Source: Pleurotus djamor
Lineage: Eukaryota > Basidiomycota > Agaricomycetes > Agaricales > Pleurotaceae
Direction of reading: 5' to 3'
Length of the DNA: 64,000 nucleotides
NCBI GenBank assembly: GCA_029747585.1
Contig: JAPEVF010000183.1
Coordinates: forward strand, 1-64,000
Shown here: in pieces, positions 56,918 through 64,000 of the stretch
How positions within the stretch are numbered: position 1 is the first letter of the stretch
Layout: every line of letters begins with the position of its first letter
Translations under genes and position numbers: made by a program
The notes under the pieces: generated by a model
The model's database searches: none
Told to the model about the DNA's origin: nothing
Seen by the model: the letters and a program-made list of their open reading frames with translations, nothing else

Positions 56918-59453
56918 ATGAATTGGGATTCTTACACTCGTCAAGGCTTGGATTTCGCCTCCTCCGCTTCCTCTCTGGCTTTTTATGCTGCTCGCAAGGG
57001 GACAAATCTTGGTTTCTCTATTGCAAGAGGCGTCGCGTACACGGCTACATCCGTCACTGGCGCTGTCGTCGATCATACACTCTTTGGCGGCTCCTCTGTA
57101 GCGAGCCCCCTTCTGGGAGGCGCGGTTTCATCAGCGATATCGTTCGCGGAACAAGTTACTCTGGCACCCTTGTATCTTGGGGAATACATTACATCGACGA
57201 GTCTCATAGCGGCCCATAGCTCTATCAACTTACTTTCGGTCATATTTCCTGGATCTAGCGAGGCATCGTTCTCTCTAGCTTCGTTCATTACCCTGGTCAG
57301 GCGTGAATGGAATACACCACCAGATAGCGGACACTTGCCAGAGAAACAGTATGGTGTGTTTCAGGTGGCTAAAGCTGTCGTAGCGTGGGTTGCCTTGCAA
57401 GGTGTTACGCAGGAGTGGCAGGAAGAGAAGTGGTTTAAATCGCTTAGAGAGATGAATGTTAGTGAGCAAAGAAGTCCATCGGTCGGACGGAAAAGAAGGT
57501 TCGTTCTGTATTTTGAAGTGTAAATCCTAATGGCTATACTCATTGATGGTATTGATGGCTAGAGGCTCACGGATCAGAGTCACATCGGATGTTATCTTCC
57601 CCGGTCAGAACAAGAGTCAGATCATCGCGGCCGATATAGGTGATGTGCCTTCAACGAGTTCGACTCTTCGTCGGTCGCAGTCGACGCTGCAGCCTCGTAC
57701 TGCGTCTTCCCCGCCTGTGGCACGTGTGTATCCACCACACGCAGCACCAGCAACGCGTTTATCTGACAACGACTTGAAATCTACTTTGAGACGGCTGTCG
57801 AAACTTGTACTTGCTGGATATGGTGGGGCTAGTCTTTTGTTTTTTGGGGTCTCTCCATATGGTGGTTCTTCCATGCAATCAGCCTCGGATGGTGTTGCAA
57901 GGGTGGAGAGAGCTGAGGAAGCAAGCCAGCTAGCCAAGGCTGTTGACGCATCCGAGGCCGAAGCTCGTGGAGAGGATACGGATGTTCCGACGACGAGTTC
58001 AACGTCATCAGCAGATCCCACCGCGAAGAAGACGACGGAGTATTCGTGGTGGGATGTATTGCTGGGCAAGCATGATCACGATATTTTCCAGAGAGCTGCG
58101 ACTGGGGAACATAGCGCCGAGGAGGAGAGGAAGAGGGACGAGAGGGACGAGCAAATTCGGAAACGAAGAAAAAGGACGTCCTCTGTTGTGGCTGGTATCG
58201 AGCACTTGATGCCTCGATTCTGGGTGTTGACGGATCATGCAAGAAAGCAAGTTGTTTTGGTGTTCAGAGGTCCGCTCTTCGATCCATCGTGTCTCACCGT
58301 AATTCATCGTCGTTATAGGTACCATGTCGTTGAACGAGATCGCGGTGGATTTAACTTGCGATCCAGAGGAGTTTGAGCCTGCTCAGACGAGGGTTGTGAA
58401 GGATGAGGACGGAGATGAGGAGTTGGTCGTTCCAGGGATGTTTCCAGGCGTGCCGTTCCCTCAGAGAGAAGACAAGGAAAAGGAAAAAGAGGGACCCCGG
58501 AAGTATATGGTTCATGGAGGTATGTTGAAGATGGCGAGGGCGATGGGAGGCAAGGGTAAACCTGTTCAACTGGCAGTTGGGAATGCCTTGATGAGGAATT
58601 GGGAGTATGACCTTGTTCTTTGTGGACATAGCTTGGGTGCGGGTGTTGCAGGTATTTTGGGTTTGGTGAGTTGCATCCATATCGCTTTCCTATTGTGATA
58701 CTAACTTTGTTTCTTAGATGTGGGCGGATCCTGAGACGTGCTTGACAGTGGGAGAGAGTGGACTACCGAGGGGAAGGAAGGTTTCTGTGTATTGCTTTGC
58801 ACCACCGTAAGCCTCCCCTTCTACCCGCTCCAATTCCTGTTTTAACCGGCTCGCAGATGCCTTGTGGACCCACAACTCAGCAAGCTCTCGAGTAAACTGA
58901 TCGTTTCGTTGGTTTATTCGCATGATGTGGTTTCGCGGCTGTCTTTGGGAAGCGTCAGGGACTTGAAGAATGCCGCGATGTGGTTGTGTGAAGGCGAAGA
59001 AGATGGGAAAGGGGAAGGTGCGAAAGGTGTGTTGAAGCGCGTTGAGAGTATGAAGAGGGCTGGAGGGGAGGAAGATCTGCGTTGGGTTAGATCTGTTCCT
59101 TTGCTTGGTTGCTCATCCCGCTGATTTACGATCCTATTAAACAGTATATCGCGTTGAGGAAGACCCTGGAGGCGAACATGCACATGGCAGATCTGTTTCC
59201 TCCTGGAAGGGTTCTGTGGGCGCTGAGAGACAGTGATTTGCACGTCAAGCATCGGAGTCATGGTGGAGGCGACAAGTTGAGGCTGTTCGAAGTGCTGGAT
59301 GTGGAGAAGGTCTTCGAGCAGATTGTGTTTGCGAGGGATATGTTGAGGTTCGTCTATGTGTCCGTCACCAGACCAAGGTGCTAATGACCATGTTCGTCAA
59401 CCAGCGCACACATGCCCCACCAATATGATAGGGTTTTGCACGATCTGCTTTGA
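56918..59453 (+). CDS. Sn1-specific diacylglycerol-lipase-like protein (lipase class 3)
   Basis: These alpha/beta hydrolases release fatty acids from diacylglycerol. The start MNWDSYTRQGLDFASSASSL is followed by weakly hydrophobic Ala/Ser/Gly-rich segments. Later come LPRFWVLTDHARKQVVLVFR-like text and GTMSLNEIAVDLTCDP, the oxyanion region typical of this group. The nucleophile elbow is GHSLGAGVAG in YDLVLCGHSLGAGVAGILGL. The following strands are YCFAPPCLVDPQLSK and VYSHDVVSRLSLGSVRDLKN, with the likely catalytic Asp in SHDVV. The candidate histidine is in SAHMPHQYDRVLHDLL at the end. Several introns, including one with a GTCCGC donor. The N-terminal start could have been missed if a first exon lies upstream. 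Confidence 0.87.
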
Positions 59454-59560
59454 GAGCCATTGGAACAAGCATGCATTTCGGACACTATGGACCTCTTGGA
59501 TACACACACGCGATGTAATACCATTACCACCATCAGCATTGTAACATATGAACAACACTT

Positions 59561-60034
59561 TCAGTCTTGGTCTGTTTGGTCCCTTGGGCGGTATTTGATA
59601 CCGCGGTTTTCTAGTTCTGCCTCCACGTCGTCAGGAATACGACCTTTCACGCGGACTGCGTAGAGTCCCCTGACATATTTCGCTGTGGAGAGGGTATGTA
59701 TTGGTGTTCGGAAGCTGAAGGATGAGACATACAAGTTCTTTGCCAACGAGCTACCCAGCTATGCTCTGGATCAATGACCGCAATTACACCGTCAAATAAT
59801 TGTGTCGTGCAGACTTGGCAACGATCTTGAGAGCCTTTCATCTTAGTTGTTGCGTTAGGAATGGGTCGAAGTCGAATTGGAATAACGACCAATCACCTGC
59901 ATGATTTCCTCACAATTTGGGCATCCTAGCCTCCGAAAGTCTGATGCCGATTGAATTATAGAACAGAGGAGGCATGCACGAAGGTTTTTAGATCTGGAAG
60001 TGGAGGGAACGGGGGCGACGGCTGAGGAGGACAT
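59561..60034 (-). CDS. SPT4: Transcription elongation factor Spt4
   Basis: Spt4 pairs with Spt5 (DSIF) on elongating RNA polymerase II. The start MSSSAVAPVPSTSRSKNLRA at 60034 was chosen over an in-frame ATG ten codons upstream. The zinc finger is CLLC ... CPNCEE in the order expected (LRACLLCSIIQSASDFRRLG, then CPNCEEIMQ). Further on come FDGVIAVIDPEHSWVARWQR, the Spt5-contact region, and YVRGLYAVRVKGRIPDDVEA. The end is RPRDQTDQD. Three exons, about 118 residues, the usual size. Confidence 0.95.
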
Positions 60035-60180
60035 GGTGTGAAGGGCTTCAGGGAGAAGTTGCAAAGAGGCGCTGAGCCTGTGTTCGCTTCACAAGCGCTT
60101 CCTCAGCCCCCCGGACTTCGCCATTGCCATCGACACCGACGCCTGCTCAGGAAAGGCCGAGCGGGGAACGCGTCCGGGAC
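60035..60180. promoter_or_regulatory. Shared promoter, SPT4 (-) / HEM25 (+)
   Basis: Only 146 bases separate two divergent start codons. Confidence 0.5.
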
Positions 60181-61621
60181 ATGACAAATGTCCCCCAGCA
60201 ACTATTCTCAGGTGAGACCTTGTTTCTAGCCAAGTCACGGATGCTGAACGCGACCACTAGGTGCCGTGTCGGGTTTCGCGACAACCGTTTGCCTGCAACC
60301 ATGTGAGGTTTCTGCTCGATGAGGGTCGTCTGTTAAATGAACGTATCATTGTTGTGCAAAACCTTAGTCGATTTCCTCAAAACGCGTATCCAGCAGACGG
60401 AAGGCACCGTTGCGACCAGGTGCGGCGGTTCGATGCAATAACCGTACAACGAATTCACCCCTTTGTAGAAATTCATCGATAATATGGCATACGGTCCGTA
60501 ATGTCGTCGAAACAAAGGGTCTCTTTGGCTTGTGGAGAGGGACCAATGCCTCATTGCTACGGTGCTTCTTGTCTTCGTGGTCGAGCGTACTTGTGAATCT
60601 CTGATCACCTTCTCTTCGTGCTCCAGGAATGTCCCCGGTATCGCAATGTACATGACATGCCTTACGCAACTACGCAGCGTGATGGCTTCTTCACCCTATT
60701 TTGCCCGTCTAGAAGGCAGTCGGAACAGCGGTGCTTCATCCGTCTTGCCTAAACTTACGACGGGAGGGAACTTGGTATCAGGAGCGGTTACGCGTGTCGG
60801 CGTGGGCTTTGTCTTGAATCCCTTATCTGTTCTCAAGGCAAGATTCGAGGTGAGTTTGCGAATACCAGCTGCCCGGTCTCCCGTTATCGCGTTCCGTGAC
60901 TGAATGAGTGGATTTTAGAGTAACATATACGCGTACGAGTCTCTCACAGACGGTATCCGAAGCATGATACGTCAGGGACCGTCAGAGCTCTTTAGAGGCG
61001 TCCTTGCATCTTCATTACGCGATGCACCATATGCTGGGCTGTTCATTGTTTTCTATGAGGCGATAAAGCGCGAGACTTGTGAGTTTATGTTATCTCTCTT
61101 TTCCATGTGGTTGTCTTGGGTTCATGGGTTTTTGTCTCTTCATTCGTGTAGCGATACTTCTTCCGTCGATATCTGACGGCCAATCAGCGATCCTACATAG
61201 CTCAGCGGGGGCTTCTGCGGGGGCTTTGGCTACTATCCTGACCCACCCATTCGATGTTGTTAAGGTTCGGATCTCGATATTCTATCGTGGCCTTACGTTG
61301 GTGCCCCCGTCGTCATCTGATGCATGGTTTGTTTTTAGACAAAGGTTCAGGTTCGAAGGGAACAGAGATATCATGGTTTGTGGAGCACGGTTCGGACAAT
61401 CTGGATGGTGAGTCGCGTTTATTCCCCCAAGTCTAAAGCCGCAGCAGAATCTCATCTAGATGTGCTTGTTCTGGTATTACTAGCAAAGAGGCATGATGGG
61501 CTATTTTGATGGTCTATCATTGCGCATGGTTCGCAAAGTTTTCAGTTCTGCAATTGGCTGGGCTGCGTACGAAACCCTACTCTTATTTATTCATCGGACA
61601 AAACCCAGCAAGGGATCATAG
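60181..61621 (+). CDS. HEM25: Mitochondrial glycine carrier HEM25 (SLC25A38)
   Basis: Hem25 imports glycine for the first step of haem synthesis in the mitochondrial matrix. The short N-terminus MTNVPQQLFSGAVSGFATTV leads into three carrier repeats. Signatures are PFDFLKTRIQQ (repeat 1), NPLSVLKARFE (repeat 2) and HPFDVVKTKVQV (repeat 3). GLFGLWRGTNASLLRNVPGI and PSELFRGVLASSLRDAPYAG are the matching Trp/Phe-Arg-Gly motifs. The end GYFDGLSLRMVRKVFSSAIG resembles vertebrate SLC25A38. About seven introns, all with clean signals. It ends 40 bases from the convergent SCL1 stop. Confidence 0.92.
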
Positions 61622-61661
61622 ACGAGACAAAAAAGAACAAGTATAATATGAACACATGAGC

Positions 61662-62825
61662 TTAATCCTTTTCAGCATATGCAAGCAAGTGCCTTTCAAT
61701 CTCTGCCTCGTCAAGAACGCGCCATAGACCGCGTGACTTGATCGGTTCGTCCTCACTTGTCGAACAGATAGCTATCTCCACTTCGCCCGGTTTGTAGTCG
61801 GTCGAATGAACGGTAGACATGGCTTCGATGGCCATCTTCGAAATAACGCGGTCTCAGGATCAAAGGTACCAATAGTCACGGTATAATTGACCCACCTCGA
61901 TCACTTGGTCCTTGCTTAGTGTCTGACCAGCCTTGGCAGGATCATCGGCACCTCGACCGTTATCGAGTTTCTTCCACTTCTTCTCAAGATGGTTCATGGC
62001 TTCTTGGTGTTTCTGGCCAGCAGCCGTGGCATGGAATCCGACGAAGTATCCGGCAGGATCCAGTCTGAAACATTGAGGGCCGTATTCCGGATCGATACCA
62101 ATGATGATCATGGCTAATTTAGAGGAAAGGAAGAACATGTGTTGCATGTGAGTGGGGTTGCTCAGGGAATAAACATAGAAGTGGATGAGGACGCACAGAT
62201 GCCTAATGGTCGCATTCCAGCTCTTTGGGTGTATACTTGATTTATGTTTGCGAGTCTTCGAGATAGGGCATCTGGTGTGATCTCGTAGCCATATTTATAA
62301 CGGAAGTCAGCGGCTTCGTGACGGGCTCTGGTAACTTGTGCACGCGCGTCGGCTATGATTGAGAGATGATGGGTATGTTGGTGGGTGGGTATTAATTTCT
62401 CGATGCTCACCGGTGAGCCCAGTCATTACGCATCCGATGCTTGGGGTGATACTGAAGAGATGGGTGACCGTCGACGCGTCGATGAGTTTGTCCTTTGGGA
62501 TAGGTTACTCAAATGATCATGGTCATGAATGAACGTGGTATGGACTCACTGGGACTTTACGTTGTGTGATGACAACGGAAGTATCTTTGCCTCTCAAAGC
62601 CACAGATGTGTGCCCAGAGCCTGAAATGGCTTTGAACGCATATTCTGATTTCAAGAAGTCAGCGTGGTGAAGGTGGTACTAGGATAGATGAGGCGACGAA
62701 CCGACTTGGTACAGGCGACCTTCAGGGGAGAATACAGTGAGGTAGCTGCAGATGTATTTGAGCTCAGCGTTTCGAACGATGAGCAGGGAAGGTGAAACGT
62801 ACCGATCGTATGAAGTGCGCGACAT
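61662..62825 (-). CDS. SCL1: 20S proteasome subunit alpha1 (SCL1/PSMA6)
   Basis: This is a structural alpha-ring subunit of the 20S core. The start [20 protein letters not shown] carries the YDR and alpha signature, and the next exons give [20 protein letters not shown]. Then come [40 protein letters not shown] and [20 protein letters not shown]. The motif [11 protein letters not shown] points to alpha1. Further on, [24 protein letters not shown] text (here [20 protein letters not shown]) and the C-terminal [20 protein letters not shown] are present. Stop at 61662. Divergent from RPC1. Confidence 0.93.
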
Positions 62826-62992
62826 GGAGGCCTAATTGCAAGTCGAGTCCAATACCGACGCGCAAGTCCCTTCGATGTCACGTCGTGATGTCACAGTCGA
62901 CGTGACTTACCGAAAGCGGCTTCGAGGATTTCGATAATTTGCCTCTTCCTAATGCTCATCCACTGACTCGACTGGCTCATTGCTCGACGCGA
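62826..62992. promoter_or_regulatory. Shared promoter, SCL1 (-) / RPC1 (+)
   Basis: These 167 bases lie between divergent start codons. Confidence 0.5.
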
Positions 62993-64000
62993 TGAAGGAG
63001 ACCGTTTCACATCAGGCTCCAAAGGTCATGTACGTACTTGCGATATTATCTGGCGTTGTTGTCCTCACTGACCCGCTTCCTTGCAGCCAGAAGCTACAGT
63101 TTAGTCTGTTGAATGCCCAGGACACTGTAAAGATCTCGGAATATGAAGTTACGCATCGCGACTTGTATACGCCTATTGATAGGCTACCTGTAAAAGATGG
63201 TGTACTAGACAGACGTCTGGTGAGCTATTCTCCATGCTGAGCTCATAGTATGATTTGAACTTTCTTCAAACTTAAGGGAACCACGGAGAAGAATGCTTTC
63301 TGTGAAACTTGCGGCCAATCTTCTGTCAATTGCGTCGGACACTATGCCTATATAAAGCTGGTTGTACCTGTCTTTCATATCGGATACTTCAAACATACTA
63401 TCGCTATCCTCCAATGTATTTGCAAGGCACGCCTCCTTGGTCTACCACTGTGTCATTATCAATCTAATGGTTGTATGGTTTACTGTGCTAGACTTGTGCG
63501 CGTGTACTCCTAGAAGAACCTGATCGACGAGTGTACTTGAAGCGTTTCCGCCGACCCAACCTCGAGAATATACAGCGACAAGCACTGAGTAAGGCTGTCA
63601 ATACTCTGGCTCGCAAGGTTGTGGACTGTCCTTACTGTGGCGCTATCAACGGTACTGTGAAGAAGGCTGGTGCGCTGAAGATCATACATGATAAGTTTCG
63701 GGCAAAGAAGACGGCGGACGAAATGGAAAAGTGGAAGAAGACGTTTACGGCAGCTGTGGAAGCTCAGAAGGAACTTGGATTGTATCTCAACAAGGCAGTC
63801 CATGAGGATCTGAACCCTTTGAAGGTTCTGGATCTATTTCGACGCGTCTCTGATGAGGTGAGCTGGTTTTTCCTTGTTTGTTGCTAGAAGTTTGCTGATA
63901 TTCGTTTCAGGATTGCGAGTTGCTTGGATTGCGTCCCGAGTTCGGAAGGCCGGAAGAATTTCTTTGGCAGTACCTGTCTGTTCCACCCGTTTGCATACGT
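62993..64000 (+). CDS. RPC1: RNA polymerase III largest subunit RPC1, N-terminal part
   Basis: RPC1 (yeast Rpc160) forms the catalytic cleft of RNA polymerase III, which makes tRNA and 5S rRNA. The start [20 protein letters not shown] at 62993 is typical. The N-terminal zinc region has [20 protein letters not shown] and then [15 protein letters not shown], the second part formed by splicing at 63427-63491. [20 protein letters not shown] follows, with [20 protein letters not shown]. The window ends inside [12 protein letters not shown], so most of the protein is outside. Spliced exons are in phase throughout. Confidence 0.94.
63427..63491 (+). other. Probable GC-AG intron in RPC1
   Basis: The exon ends TGCAAG at 63426, and the intron begins GCACGC and ends TGTGCTAG. 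Removing it gives CICKTCARVLL, the expected zinc-region sequence. No GT donor nearby keeps the frame. Confidence 0.7.

Noticed and set aside
1..64000. tRNA genes, rRNA, CRISPR arrays and complete transposons
   Set aside because: I looked for the T-arm GGTTCGANNCC pattern, repeat-spacer arrays, and reverse transcriptase or transposase motifs, and saw none that held up.

Overview
This window is nuclear DNA from a basidiomycete fungus, most likely an agaricomycete. Almost every gene is cut by many short introns of about 45 to 70 nt, and several exons are tiny (11 to 19 nt). Agaricomycete-type families are present: a FunK1 kinase, an SRPK-like kinase with an HGD catalytic loop, a DUF6533-like seven-helix protein, UstYa/DUF3328 proteins and a cyclopropane-synthase-like methyltransferase. 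All gene models below were assembled by hand from reading frames and splice signals. Exon edges are therefore inferences, but family assignments resting on several motifs are firm.

Layout. 1-6.9 kb: the 5' part of an unknown gene (-), translation factor eIF5B (-) and, divergent from it, the small GTPase ARL2 (+). 6.9-11.6 kb: a gene-poor stretch with at most one small coding-like remnant. 11.6-22.2 kb: a CFA-synthase-like methyltransferase (+), a kinesin-3 motor (-) and U3 snoRNP protein IMP3 (-). 22.7-28.3 kb: a beta-lactamase-fold serine hydrolase (-), a broken UstYa-like pseudogene (+) and a FunK1 kinase (+). 28.7-43.9 kb: a LIM-domain-binding (LDB1/PtaB-type) regulator (+), a PNUTS-like protein (-), an unrecognised gene (-) whose last exon is duplicated, an HMG-box protein (+), a WW-domain protein (+), a UPF0538 (C2orf76-like) protein (+) and the Hsp40 Ydj1 (-). 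45-54 kb: an accessory island with a 43-residue secreted peptide candidate, a single-pass membrane protein, a seven-helix protein, two UstYa-like genes, a second copy of the serine hydrolase and an SRPK-like kinase. 54-64 kb: packed housekeeping genes, namely ICP55 peptidase, DAG-lipase-like protein, SPT4, HEM25, proteasome alpha1 (SCL1) and RNA polymerase III subunit RPC1, which runs off the edge.

The most interesting feature is an inverted duplication of a two-gene block (UstYa-like plus serine hydrolase, divergently arranged from a shared promoter) at 22.7-25.5 kb and 49.5-52.4 kb. Both hydrolase copies look intact. The UstYa-like copy at 25 kb is ruined by several small indels, and its intact partner at 49.5 kb has lost histidines in both HxxHC motifs, while a third UstYa-like gene next door (48.7 kb) keeps both. 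UstYa proteins are known from fungal ribosomal-peptide and other specialised-metabolite pathways, so the 45-52 kb island is a candidate biosynthetic locus. That reading is inference; no precursor with repeated cores and no large synthase is visible.

Other notable points: the kinesin P-loop is encoded by three consecutive micro-exons (12, 19 and 11 nt), and two probable GC-AG introns occur, one of which must be spliced to give the PNUTS-like protein its C-terminal CCCH zinc finger.
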